Below are positions 1 to 27,900 of a stretch of 64,000 nucleotides of DNA, one piece after another. Origin of the DNA: Strix aluco (taxonomy: Eukaryota > Chordata > Aves > Strigiformes > Strigidae); NCBI RefSeq assembly GCF_031877795.1, contig NC_133948.1, positions 16,756,948 to 16,820,947 of the forward strand, in the 5' to 3' direction. Position 1 is the first letter of the stretch, and each line of letters opens with the position of its first letter. A program made the translations under genes and the position numbers. Under the pieces are notes generated by a model. That model had not been told where the DNA came from. It made no database searches and was given only the letters and a program-made list of their open reading frames with translations.

Positions 1-400
1 TGCAGGACAGTGTCAAATGCTTCGCACGAGTCCAGGGGGATGGCATCAGTTGCTCTTCCCTTGTCCACCAACTCTGTAACCCCGTTGTAGAAGGCCACTG
101 AGTTTCAGGCGTGAGTTGCCCTTAGTGAAGCCGTGTTGGCTGTCACCAGTCACCTCCTTACTCTTCATGTGCCCTAGCATAGTTTCCAGGAGGATTCATG
201 CCATGATCTTGCCAGGCACAGAGGTGAGACTGACTGGCCTGTATTTCCCTGGGTCTTCCTTTTTTCCCTTTTCAAAAATGGGGCATATGTTTCCCCTTTT
301 CCACTCAGTGGGAACTTCACCAAACTGCCATGACTTCTCAAATGTGATGGATAGTACCACAAATCATGTCTGTGCCTGTCAGCATGTGCCACTCTTCTAA
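1..400 (-). mobile_element. CR1 LINE fragment (reverse transcriptase part)
   Basis: Read on the minus strand this stretch translates in pieces to a LINE reverse transcriptase: a peptide resembling [14 protein letters not shown] sits where CR1-type enzymes carry their conserved proline/glycine-rich RT block. The DNA matches my memory of avian CR1 open reading frame 2 closely. The fragment runs off the left edge of the window and is broken by frameshifts, so it is a dead copy. The inner boundary near 360-440 is approximate. It lies in the MORC2 intron preceding the first exon seen here. Confidence 0.75.
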
Positions 401-1551
401 CCTGTGCTTTATCATTTCTTCTAGTCATCTTGCATATAAACATTTCTGTTCTTTATTTATACCAGTCTGTTTCTGTTAGAAATTTTTACAGTTCATGAAG
501 TCTGTGGTGTCACTGCATCGTCTTTCAGGAATTTCCGTGCTCGGAAGCGAGCTCAGGGGAACATTGTGACAAGGTCAGTGCTGCATCCACAGCACACATG
601 CCTGAGTCAGGTGCTTGCAGGTGACAGCTGCAGCTCCGACTTTCCCTGCCCAAGCAGGGTATTACTTGCCAGTCCATGTTTACCCCTGTGGATTTCATAG
701 CCTGTGGGACAGAGGAAGATTACTCACTCAACGAGTTCTTGTACAGCTGTGAGCAGAACAGGCTTCTGGCCTGAAAGGGAATGCGAGAGAGTTGTAGCCA
801 ACATGCTTTTGGATGGAGGGCATGCAGATGCAAGGTACATGGTGCTAATTTGCCAAAGTACCTTGTGTCTCAATTTTAGGAAGGGATTTCCTTGCTGAAA
901 AAGAAATTTATTGAATGAATCTTAAGCAATACGAGGGTGATGTGTACCTATTGCCAGGCAGTCTGAGAGAGAAGAGAAAAGGGGAATTTCTTTAAGTGAT
1001 AGGCTGTGTGCGCAGAGATCAGGTGTAGTGGTAGGTTTTCAGTACACTCTGTCCTGTTTTGTGTGTAGCACAGATCTGACTCTTTTCAGGCAAAATTTAA
1101 CAATTATCAAAGAGAAAAGCATTTCTGAGAGTCTTCTTTTTCCTTCATCCCTGCAAGAAAATTACCTCTTTGTAACTTTTTTTTTCAAGCCTGAATTCAG
1201 TCTTCCTTATGTGAGAGCCTTTCTCTGCCTTCACACCTGTGGGTAGAGCAGGCAGGGCCACTTGCATCCTTATACTCTTTCCACTGGCTCACAGGCTTCC
1301 TCATGGATCTTTCCTTTAAACGTGCTTTTGCAGAGTTTGGCCCTACTATTATGCTGGTGTTGACTGCAACCTCTGGACAAGTTTAAGATGGCATGTCGGT
1401 GGTGCACTCTCGTATGTGAGGTTTTATTTTGTACCTTTACACGTGTCAGTCCAGCAGAGGCTCTCGGGAAATCGGTCTCCTCGGGTGAATACCTTACGCT
1501 ACGCTGTATGTACTGAATGGTTGACGTTATCCTTTTCCCTGTGTGTTTCAG
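401..1551. other. MORC2 intron, no further feature
   Basis: No convincing exon is seen here. A short exon-like piece near 528-573 has AG and GT borders but its translation does not match MORC2, whose next upstream exon must lie before position 1. Confidence 0.5.
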
Positions 1552-18205
<16,654 letters not shown>

Positions 18206-19070
18206 GCAACCCCAGTACAAGCCCTAGAGAAGCGCAGAGGAGCGGATTGCTGCGATGGCAGATGTGGATTCCTGCTGTGGAGGACTGTGACAGCTGATGA
18301 GGAGAGGGTTTCTAGACAGTACTTATGTTGTGTCGGTGTACAACTTGTCCTTGTGACTTTACATGAAAAAGACATTTGTGCTGTTGGCAGGAAAAATTTT
18401 AACATTGTAGTTCTCTGAATATCTTCCGTTTGTTTATAAATATTTATTTTTAAAAGAAATGGGAACTGTGCCTGATATGATGGGAGGATTGCTGTGTGTT
18501 TTTAGTGAGGTAAAAGTGTGAGTACCATTTTTGCATCTGGGGTTATATTCATATGCTGGACCTGGAAGACCAGAACATCCTGCCTAGCAGGTTGTCTCAA
18601 TTATGAACCTGGCAGCAACTTAAAAATAAGCCTTGAGTTCTGGAAGAGGAGATCGGGACTTAGACTTCAAAGATACTGAACTTGGGCTGGAGAAAGCCTA
18701 GTCAGGAATTTGAGCTACACAGAGGAGATCAAAACGCAGTCCCTGTGTGAGTAGAGGGGATGACATCTTGGTGGTTCTGAGGGGGTTGGGGGTGGGGATT
18801 GGCACTTGCCAGTGCAGTGAGGCTCTTAAATGAGGTCTGTGTGAGCAGGTGGAGTTGTCACCGTGCTAACAGTCAGAGGCTGAGGATCCTTTTAGAACAT
18901 GATGGCCTCCTAGGCTGCTCGCAGTGGGTTGTGGTCATCAGAGAAAGCTGGAGTTCAGATTCTTTTCTAGCAGTGACCCTTGCACACTTTTGCTGCTGTT
19001 TCTTTGAGACATAATTGCAACAGCAAAAGAACTGCTCAACCAGCTGAAAATAAAGTGACCCTCTGTTCTG
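18206..19070 (+). terminator. MORC2: MORC2 3' UTR and poly(A) signal
   Basis: An AATAAA hexamer lies at 19049-19054, about 845 nt after the stop, followed within 50 nt by GT-rich sequence (tctgttctgttgtc and ggtttgtgttg), as expected of a mammalian-type cleavage site. A second AATAAA lies at 20303-20308. The AT-rich element near 18,430-18,455 looks like an AU-rich instability element. Confidence 0.55.
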
Positions 19071-19478
19071 TTGTCACTCCCTCAGGTTTGTGTTGCTTTG
19101 ATCAACTTGCTCTTCCAGGTAATTGTATTAGAGTGCTGGAATTGGGAGCCTCTGGAGCCCTGCATCCCTGAGTTACGTCTGGCCCTGGGTCAGCAGCAAG
19201 GACAATGCCTTTCCCTCGTCCTTCCAGCTGGAGGCTGCACTACAGCTCCTGGCAGATCACTCGTAGCCAAGGTGATTCGGTTTGAGTTTGCTGGCTAGCC
19301 AGCTTCTCAGGTCTGCTAGGACAAGATGCCCATGAACTCAGTGCTCAGAAAACTGAAATCTGCTACAGCCTGGTGGTTTGAAGAAACACAGCATGAGCAA
19401 GAGGTGCCCGCCTGCAGGTACATCAACTGGAACGGACCAGTGGGGTTCTTTTGACAGCTGAATGTGTAATAGATGTTT

Positions 19479-19498
19479 GGGGGGGGGGGGGGGGGGGG
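19479..19498. repeat. G20 homopolymer
   Basis: Twenty consecutive G residues, followed by CGGG. Likely length-variable and able to form a G-quadruplex. Confidence 0.95.
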
Positions 19499-20454
19499 CG
19501 GGAAGCCAAATTAAACATCTGTTGTACAGAATCTTAAGCACTAATGGTTTATAGTCCTGGAGAACTCCCAAGTTCTACATACCGCAGGAGAGAGGGGAGA
19601 CTTTTGCTTATTAGCTGAATTTCAGGTCTTTGTAACAGCACACAGTGAGACTGACTGCTTTCATTCAGGATCTGGGTTTGGACATCCTAGTATAAATGCA
19701 GGTAAGGAGCATCCCCCCTGACCCCTGTACACCTTCCTGGACAGAGGGGCAGCATTCCTTAAGCGTAGGAGCAAGCTCCACCACTCTCCTTGATTTCCTT
19801 ACACATATTGAAGGTTTTAATTGTGATGGCCACACACGGTGCTTCAGATGAAGATGATCCTTCTGTAGAAACTGAGTTTTTTATTACGGTGAAAAAAAAT
19901 CTTTGTCCTTTCCAGGTGACCAGCAGAAATTCTAAAGAACCTAATTTCATTAAAATACAGTTTAGAGATGCTGCTGCTTGCAAGCTTCAATTTGTAACAC
20001 CCAGAGTATACCAGTGTGGCACAAATAGCTCTTACACATTTCTTGAGCTTCCTGACACAGTTTGATCCCCTACTCCTGCTCTCCTGTTAGGAAGGTGTTA
20101 CTCTGTTTTTTTCCTGTTCTCTGAAAACTTCTCATTTCCAGTTTTAACTTTTTTTAATGGCATTTTATTTTCTTGATCTTGTACTAAGTATTTTGGTTTG
20201 AGTTACATTTCTTCCCTGGAGTTACTTTGATCAGTACAATTGAGACGTCCTCTCTAAACTTCCATTTTGCTAGGAAAAGCAAGCCAAGAACTTTTAAGTG
20301 CCAATAAAGTTTTTCATTCTCAAAACCTTCCTGGTAGTCCTCTGCAGCTGCTTCAATTTGATTTTTTTTAAAATTTTTTTTGTCACCTTGTTAAGTAGAC
20401 CTATGCATAACATTTGATTTTAGTAATGCCTTTAAGAAACGTAAGAACAAAATG

Positions 20455-20925
20455 ACCTCTGGAGGTCATCTAAACAACCTGCTCCAAGCAATGTGTACTC
20501 AAAAGCTGTACCACATTGTTCAGGGCCTTTTCCAGTTCAGCTCTTAAAATCTTCGAGGGTGGAGGTTGCACCACTTCTCTGCATCACGCAGCTCTCCAGT
20601 GAGTGTGTTCCTTCCTTGTGTCTAACAGGGTGTCCCTGTTGCAGCTTTGGAGGCTGTTACAGCTGCCTATTGAAAATACCTTAGCTGCTGCAGCCTTGGC
20701 AGTTAGACCTCGTGCTGAGGTCAAGCCTGTTGGTAACCACGTCTGTGCTCAGTTCCCTCAGTCTTCCTCTCAGCTTCCAGCTGTTTCTTACAGCAGAAAT
20801 ACTAAGAAGTGCACAAGTTGCATTTTGTACAGCATATCCCCTCTATAAGAGCACCCTGAGTCCCTCCTTTATGCCCATTGTTACAGTCACCCCTTTTGGA
20901 AATTCCTCCCCCAGCTGACACCTAG
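20455..20925 (-). mobile_element. CR1 LINE 3' remnant, antisense
   Basis: The + strand order (ctctggaggtcatctaaaca, then ctgctccaagcaatgtg, then ttcagggccttttccagttc and cttcgagggtggaggttgca) is that of the reverse complement of a CR1 3' region. It is quite diverged after about 20,650, so the right end is uncertain. Confidence 0.6.
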
Positions 20926-23900
20926 ATACTTCGTAGCATACGTGTTTCTGTAGGTAAGGTTGCTAATGGGTTTAATAAAGAGGCAGGAAGATAACATTAG
21001 CTTTTGGGTCTCATGATTATTGCTCCAGGACGATTGTCTTGGGGGCTTCTGTTAGCAGGACCATGATTGTCCTTGGTGCTTCCCTCACTGGGGTGCCAGC
21101 ACTACCCTGGAACGCGAGGTCCCTGTCGGTGATCCTCCACCTCGGATGGATTTGCCATTTCTCTTGCAGAGTGGAACGAGAACACCTGAGCTTGTGGCAG
21201 TTGATCCCTCTCCCAGGGTGAGGGACACAGTCCTGCCTGCACGTCTTTGAAGGGTCGGGCATCGCAGCTGTTCCTTAACTGGAGGCTTGAAACTCCACGT
21301 CGCCAGCATTGGATCTGGGGTTTGATTTTTATGACAACACGATCAACATTGCCTTTTTTAATAAGTCATTCCTGCAGCTTGTAGCAAGGACTGGCTGGGC
21401 TTTGGGGTGCTGCTTGCTCTCAGCTACCTTACAGGGTTATTCTTTCTCACGTGATGGGGCACACTCGGTCTCCTCTGCTGCTTCCTTACCCCAGAGGCAC
21501 AGCAAACTTCTCTGCCAAGAAACCCAGCCTGGTCTCCAGGCCCCAGGCTATCTTTATCTACTCAGGACAGTACCAGTTATCTTAAAATCCCTCTTAGCAG
21601 CATCTGGATTTGTTTGTGGTCCCAAGAGTGCTGTCCTGGCCCTACGTACTGGTCAACCTCACTTGACCAGTGCCCACTCCATTGAAGTTACCAGATGGGC
21701 AACTCTTGGATGATCTTGTGATCCCCTTTCTCATCAGCAAAGCTGCAGCTGCACAGCACGAGACCCTCTAAACCTGCACTGGAGGGAAGGCTCCAAGAAA
21801 GCCCTGGGGAGGCCTGGGGGAATCAGGACACCTGCCACATCAGTGAAATGAGAGACAAGGTCCATGGGGACCTCAGGGGTCCCTGCCATGTGGTTTCCCT
21901 GTGTGGAAACCAGGTGCTTTGGGCCATTCCCTCTTCTACCGGGGCTGCAGCCCACGGAGCAGAACAAATCCTAAATGCACTGTCCCCCTCATCCTCCTGG
22001 GAGCCCCCCACTGCAGGGTACCACCACTCTGCCTGCCCCAGAAGAGCACAGGGGACAGGGTTGGGGATCCTGAGGCCTGTCTAAGGCTGCTGTTGTTACT
22101 TGAACACACTGAGCAAAGTGTCTGAGCGGGGAGGGCCGTGTTGAGTCGTGTGAGTACAGCAGGAGCACAGTGTTGCAGAGCCCATTGCTCTCACTGGGAA
22201 GGAGGAGCCTGACTCCTGGTGTCAGGCAGCTGGGACTGGAAGAAAAAACCCCAGCAGCCTTGGCTCAGCCTGGAAGAAGGGAGGGTGGGTACCAGTCCGG
22301 GGTGTTTGCGTAGTGCACGGAGCCCACAGGCCTCGTTTTCCCTGTCTTTTTCTGAGAAGCTGTGGCTGCCCAAAGCAGTGTTGCTGTGTGCAGGGCTGCC
22401 GTGCCTGGGGCTGAGTGTGCAGGTGCTGGGGTGGGCTCTGGTCTGGCTGGGCTCTGCAAACAGCTGCTGAGAAGCTGCAGGGAGAAGCCAGGCTGGGGCC
22501 AGCACCACCATCACCCTGGCTCCTGCTGCTGGCGTCCGTCTGATCTCAGACTACACAGCTTTGCTTTTGCTTACCAAGGAAGGCACAGGCAGCTGTGGTG
22601 CTGCAGGTCTGGTAGTCTCGTGCCCTCCTCACCCAGCGTGGCTCTGGCGCCAGGGCCATTCCCCTTCTGCCTGCCCTGGGCCATGCTCAGCCAGGCTGAG
22701 GTGGAGCTGCTGGCTCAGCTGCCAGGCGTGGGCTGCATGGCAGGACCCCTTGAGCGAGGGCACTGCCACCGCTTTATCAAGTGCCTCTTTGTGCAGGAGC
22801 CACCAGTGCCTGGGAACACGGGACACATGTGAAAGCATCAGCCCCTGGTGCTGCCCTGTCTCCAGGGAAACGTCCCCCAGTGGGAGAGGCATCCCCGGCC
22901 CCTGCCAGGGCACCCCCACCCTGCCTTTGTTGGCTCCCTTACATTTCTTTGGGAGACAAGGGGATAAAGTCTTCCTTTTCCTGCCAGCCGCCAGCTCCTG
23001 CTGCAGCTGCCTGGAAGTGGCTCCCCTTGCCCTGAAAGGGTCAGCTGGCATCTCCCGGGAGGAGTGAAGGCAGGCACTCAGCACCGGATCCAGCCCTGGG
23101 CCAAGGTGCAGCAGCACCTGGGGCTGAGCACACAGTGGGGCCCTTGTCAGAGCACCAGGAGCCACTGGCAGGAGCCTTGTCCTGGGCCCTGCAGGCAGCT
23201 GGGCATCCTCTGCCCAGTTCAGCTGCTCCAGCCTGGAAGGAGGAGCTGCCCGGCCACAGCGGTGATGCTGCTTTGCCCTGGGTGCAGCACTATGGGTGCC
23301 AGGGTGCAGGCGCTGGCTCTGGGCCACTGAGACTGCCACATGCCCTTGTCTCCTGTCTCTTGCCTCTACCTGCCTGGCACAAGCCACTGCCCTGATGTAC
23401 TGAGCCAGGGGAAGGCTGGATCAGGATGGGTAGTTTTATTTTAAATCTTCTTCAACCCTGCAGCACCCGAGTGTGACCACAGGAGGTTTCTCACATCCTC
23501 CTCCCCCTACTGTCAGCCCAGCTCCCTCCTGGAGGGCCATGGCACAGGCATGTATGTCCCTCTGGGGTGATGGGGGAGGCAGCTGCAGTGGGATGGAGAG
23601 GATGTGACTGAGCATTCAGCATCTGGAGCCGTGCCGGGTGGGGGGAGCCCCCTTCCTACTAGTGCAGCTGCCCAGGGACTCCCTGGGAGCCTTGGGGCCC
23701 ATCTCCCAACTGCTCCTCCCAGATCCTGCTCTTGCCTTGTGGTCCTTTGGCTTAGGTGGGGCCATGGGCTCAGCACTGTCTGCTCCTGGCAGCCCTCCAC
23801 TCCTCCGAGCTGCTCACCTGTCTTCAGGCACAGTGGTAGCTGGAGAGGAGAGCTGCTCTGCCCCATGGCATGGGCAGGACCAGCCTCCCACTGCTCAGTT

Positions 23901-26520
23901 CCCTCCAAACCCATCCTGTAGCATAGGTCCAAAGCAGCTGGTGCCCAGAGAGCCTGAGCTCTGGAAGCTGGATGCAGCGCCCATGGGCAGCAGGCACATG
24001 GATCGTCTGGATGCATCTTCCAAATGCAAAGCAGTGATGCACATGGAGCTGAAATCCTGGCAGGGCGCAGAGCTGTCTCTGCACTTCCTCTGCCAGGGGC
24101 TTGCACCCAGAGCAGGGAAGGCATGTGCCCTGTCTGGCGTGGTTACTCTTTGCATGGCCCTGGCCTGTCCCCATGCTCACCCCACGCCTGACCAGCTGAC
24201 GCTCAGGGTCTGTGTGGCACCACCCTGGGTCTAACGTGGCTCCACCCAGAACAGGGGCTGTGGTGGCTGCAGAAGCGTGGCAGGGCCAGCCCCTGTCGCG
24301 TCCACACAGGCTCTGCTCCCGAGTATCGCTCAAGGCTGGTGAGGGCGATGGGACAGCCTGCTCTGTCCCTGCAGCCCAGGACAAGGCCCTGCAGCCCACA
24401 CGGCTGGTGTGGGGCAGGTGCCTCGGGGTCGGGGCTGGAGGACAGCTAGTGTGATTTGTTCTGGGGCGAGATGCAGAGAGTGGGGCTTCCAGGGAGGGTC
24501 TGAGGACAGAGCAGGTGACCAGCATGGACACAAGCGTGTGGGTCCACCCCGAGGGCAGCAGGGCCATGAGCCCTTCCCTTTTTCCCTGCCTTCCCTCCAC
24601 AGAAAGCAGTGCCCGCAATGGGACAGCTCCCACCTGCCAGTCCCATGGGCACCATCTCCTCTCAGCTGTGCTTCCGTGGACGAAGGGGGCTGTGGTGGGT
24701 GCCTGCCCCTCCTGGGATCCTCCCCGTACCCTTGGCCCTTCCTCAAGGGCTCCTTACCAGGATTCACGTTTCCTTCATGCAGTCTGGAGCCATGTCTGTG
24801 GCTGCCCTGGCAGGTGTCCCAAATATTCTGGTTCAAACTTTTTGTGGGGAAGAAGAGTCCACAGCCCTACGGCAGCAAGGCTTGGGCAGGGGGAGGCACT
24901 GCCCGGAAGGAGGGATGGGCAGGGTTTGGGGGTTTTTAACATGCCGTTAGAGAGCTGCCCAGCTGAGCTGAAGGGGAAAGAGAAGCAACAGGAAGCTATA
25001 GAGCATGAGCCTCCCCAGTTTGGTGCTGGTGTCCTGCGCTGGCATGGGGAGATGGCAGCTTTCCCCAGGGGTGCCCCAGGAGAGCAGCAGCAGGGGCTGC
25101 TCCAGGGAAGGACTCTTCACCAGGTGCCTGGGGGGGACAGTGCTTACAGCCCATGTTACACTGCCCTGATGTCCTGTCCAGACGTCCCATGACCGGTGGG
25201 CCTGAGGACCTACCTCCTACCTATGTCTGTGCTGCCTGACTCTCCTCTGCATGGAGGGGAGGGACTCTCCCCGTGCATGGCTCCAAGGGGGACAGCCTGT
25301 TACTCTCCGCAACTGTGCAGGTCTCACTTCAGTCTGAGCTCAGCAGGCTGTGCCTGCAGAGGTGTATGAGCGCCGAGACCAGACAGCAAAAACCCAGCAG
25401 GATTTGCAGAGCCAGGGGAGGAGGAAAGCACATCCACTCGCACGTGCGGCGCTGCCAAATGGGGTGTCCGCTCTGCTCAGGCTCAGCTTTCTCTAGTGTA
25501 GCTCCTCTGGTGGGGCAGCATCCACACCACGAGGCTTGGCTGGGCCCGTCACAGCTCCCACAGCAGCACCATCAGCAGCTGTGCCCTCTGAAAGCTCAAC
25601 CCCCAGAGATGGCCATTAGACTCCACAAAAGGGCTGCCCGTTGCCAGCTGGAAAGGGGTGATGCATCTGTGGCGTTCCAGAGATACCATCACAGCCCAAA
25701 GTAGGGCAGGCTCATGCTGACAGCAGCACGGGATGGGTAACGTTCCTTACTTCTACCCAGTGCAACGCTCCAAAGACCCTGTGCTGCCTGCCTGGTGTCA
25801 GCTCAGTGGGCAGAAACTCAGGGGCCCAGGTGACACCCCTTGGATATGGGCAGGGTTTTCCGAGAGGACACCTCCAGCACCAGATTGTGCCTGGGGAGAG
25901 GCTGGCTCACCTGAGCTGAAGGAAAATGCACCCAGCTCCTGGCAACCTGGGTCCAGCAGACTGCAGGGCCCCCTTAGGACAACCATGCCTGGAGGATGGC
26001 AGCACGCCCGTGTCCTCACCCAGCTGTCTTGGACAACCCTCAAGGAGCTTCTGTCTGCGAGGAGAGGAGCTGAGCAGCCTCCAGACACGGCTGGACACAA
26101 GCTGGATGGGCCCTGAAGGCGGGCAGGGCGGAGGGGACGCTGCCTGGACGACGGTGAGAGCGGTGGCTCAGAAAGGTGACAGCGGCCGTGCCAAAGCCCC
26201 CTCACCGCAGGGAGCCTCCGGTGGAGGGGGGGCAGGTCCCCAGGCGGCGGGGAGGGACGGACGGGGCTGGGGCCGGCCCCACCCCGGGCTGGCGGGGCCG
26301 GCCGTTCCCCCGCGGGGCGCAGCACCCGCTCCTCGGGCCGCGCGGGGGTCCGGGGCGGGGAAGGGAGCGCGGGGCTGCCGGCGCCCCGAGGTGACCCGAG
26401 GCCGCGGGTGCTGGGAGCCGACACCCCGTCGCCGGTCTCCGTCCTGCCCTGCCGGCGGGGGGCCGCGCGGGGCTGCCGAGCGGAGCCGGAGGAAAGAGGC
26501 AGCGGGCTCCGTCGGCGGAA
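20926..26520. other. GC-rich intergenic DNA, no gene supported
   Basis: Many long open frames exist on both strands, which high GC content produces by chance. None shows a recognisable domain, coherent splice structure or Kozak start. Homopolymers and CTGC-rich tracts are common. An unrecognised non-coding RNA cannot be excluded. Confidence 0.4.
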
Positions 26521-26526
26521 AGGGCG

Positions 26527-26532
26527 TTTATT
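26527..26532 (-). terminator. Poly(A) signal of the GPCR gene
   Basis: On the minus strand AATAAA starts 17 nt after the receptor's TAG stop (26550-26552). It is the only AATAAA in this very GC-rich stretch, which makes it a likely real signal and implies an unusually short 3' UTR. Confidence 0.7.
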
Positions 26533-26549
26533 GGGGCGCGGCGGGGCCG

Positions 26550-27617
26550 CTACAGCTTGGTGCCGGCCGAGGGCAGCTCGGAGCGTTGCGTGGGGCCGCT
26601 GAGCGTGGAGGAGGCGGCGGCGGCGGGCGGGCGGCGCGGCCCCAGCAGCAGGCGGCAGCGGGCGCGGAAGCGGCCGTCGAGGAAGGCGTAGAGCAGCGGG
26701 TTGAGGCAGCTGTTGAGGTAGGCGAGGCAGGTGGCGTAGGGGTGCAGGCGGGCGATGAGCCCCAGCAGCGCGCAGGGCAGCTCCAGCAGCCCGGCGGCCG
26801 CCAGCGCGAAGAGGCTCTTGAGCAGGTGGAAGGGCAGCCAGCACCCGGCGAACACGGCCACCAGCGCCGCCAGCAGCCGCAGCAGCCGCCGCCGCGCCGC
26901 CGCCTCGGCCCGCGGCGGCCGGAGGTGGCGGCGCACGGCGCTGCCCACGCAGCAGTAGCAGACGGCCATGAGCAGCAGCGGCGCGGCGAAGCCCAGCGCC
27001 GTGGCGCCCAGGCTCAGCGCCGCCGCCCGCCCCGCGCCCCCCGCCGCCAGCTCGCACAGCGTCCGGTTGCGGGGCCCCCGCCGCGCCTCCCGCAGCAGCA
27101 GCGCCGGCAGCGCCGCCGCCGCCGCCGCCGCCCAGAGCGCGGCCAAGGGGCCCAGCCCGGCGGGGCGGCGGCGGCGGGGGGCGCGGGGCGGCGGGGCGGC
27201 GCGGGCGGCGGCGCGGCAGCGCTCGGCGCTGAGGCCGCCGAGGCAGAAGGCGGAGGCGAACATGCTGAGCAGCACCAGGAAGCTGCTGAGCTTGCAGAGC
27301 GCGGCGCCGAACGGCCAGTGGAAGCGCAGCGCCGTGTAGGCGGCCCAGAGCGGCAGCGTGGCCACGAAGGCCAGGTCGGCCAGCGCCAGGTTGCCGATGT
27401 AGGCGTCGGCGGAGCGGCGCCGCGCCCGCGGGCCGCGCCACACCGTCAGCAGCACCAGCCCGTTGCCCGAGAGCCCCAGGGCGAAGACCAGCAGGTAGAG
27501 CAGCGGCAGCAGCGAGAAGGACGCCTCCCAGTCCGCCTGCCACTCGCACGCCTCCCCCGTGGCGTTGCCCGCCGGCTCCTCCCCGTAGTAGTACTCCTCC
27601 GCCTCCGCGTACTCCAT
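26550..27617 (-). CDS. APLNR: Apelin-receptor-like class A GPCR (intronless)
   Basis: 355 residues, about the family length (around 380). The N-terminus is acidic and tyrosine-rich (EEYYYGEE, residues 7-14) with a glycosylation sequon N18-A-T and Cys24, as in apelin receptors. Seven membrane segments follow: TM1 about 36-60 (N52), TM2 with D81 and TLPLWA, TM3 with C108KLSSF, TM4 around W162, ECL2 with sequon N184-R-T and C188, TM6 with CWLPFH, TM7 with NSCLNPLLYAF and then FRARCR. The runs RRSAD, LPLWAAYT, CKLSS and NSCLNP match the apelin receptor better than GPR25 or angiotensin receptors (by memory, no alignment run). It would bind apelin or apela peptides at the plasma membrane and couple to Gi. 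Odd: the DRY motif at the end of TM3 reads E132-R-C, and loop 2 is very rich in Ala, Pro and Arg. The start is the ATG at 27615-27617. It could be a second avian apelin-receptor paralogue rather than the one-to-one orthologue. Confidence 0.85.
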   Translation of the reverse strand: MEYAEAEEYYYGEEPAGNATGEACEWQADWEASFSLLPLLYLLVFALGLSGNGLVLLTVWRGPRARRRSADAYIGNLALADLAFVATLPLWAAYTALRFHWPFGAALCKLSSFLVLLSMFASAFCLGGLSAERCRAAARAAPPPRAPRRRRPAGLGPLAALWAAAAAAALPALLLREARRGPRNRTLCELAAGGAGRAAALSLGATALGFAAPLLLMAVCYCCVGSAVRRHLRPPRAEAAARRRLLRLLAALVAVFAGCWLPFHLLKSLFALAAAGLLELPCALLGLIARLHPYATCLAYLNSCLNPLLYAFLDGRFRARCRLLLGPRRPPAAAASSTLSGPTQRSELPSAGTKL

Positions 27618-27900
27618 CGCGACCGCCGCCCCCCGCGCCCCGCCGCGCCGCTATAAGGGGGCCGGCGGTCCCGCCGCCCCCCCCCCCCACCCCGCCCCGG
27701 GGCGGCCCCGGGACAGTCGCTCCGCCCGGCGCAGCATCCCCCCCCCCCCGCCCCAATCCGTCGGGTGCTGCCCGGCAGCCCCGCAGGCGGCTCAGCTGGC
27801 TGCGGGCATCCCGCGCCACGGCGGCGGGAGCGGTTCGCTGCCCGCGGGGCACCGAAGGCGACGGGCGAGGAGCGACGGCAGGCGGGCGCGGGGGGATTGT

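Larger units (their letters stand above)
26200..27900. promoter_or_regulatory. CpG island covering the GPCR gene
   Basis: The region is dense in uninterrupted CG dinucleotides and is among the most GC-rich in the window, covering the whole receptor coding sequence and its upstream flank. The core sequence gctataaggggg at 27649-27660 contains a TATA-like element, but it lies only about 35 bp from the start codon and fits + strand transcription better than the GPCR, so I do not assign it. Confidence 0.7.

Noticed and set aside
528-573. Exon-like segment (NFRARKRAQGNIVT) upstream of the first MORC2 exon
   Set aside because: It has AG and GT borders but does not resemble the expected MORC2 sequence (charged coiled-coil start), so I leave it as intron.
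27649-27660. TATA-like element gctataaggggg as promoter of the GPCR
   Set aside because: Too close to the start codon (about 35 bp) for a normal 5' UTR in the minus direction.
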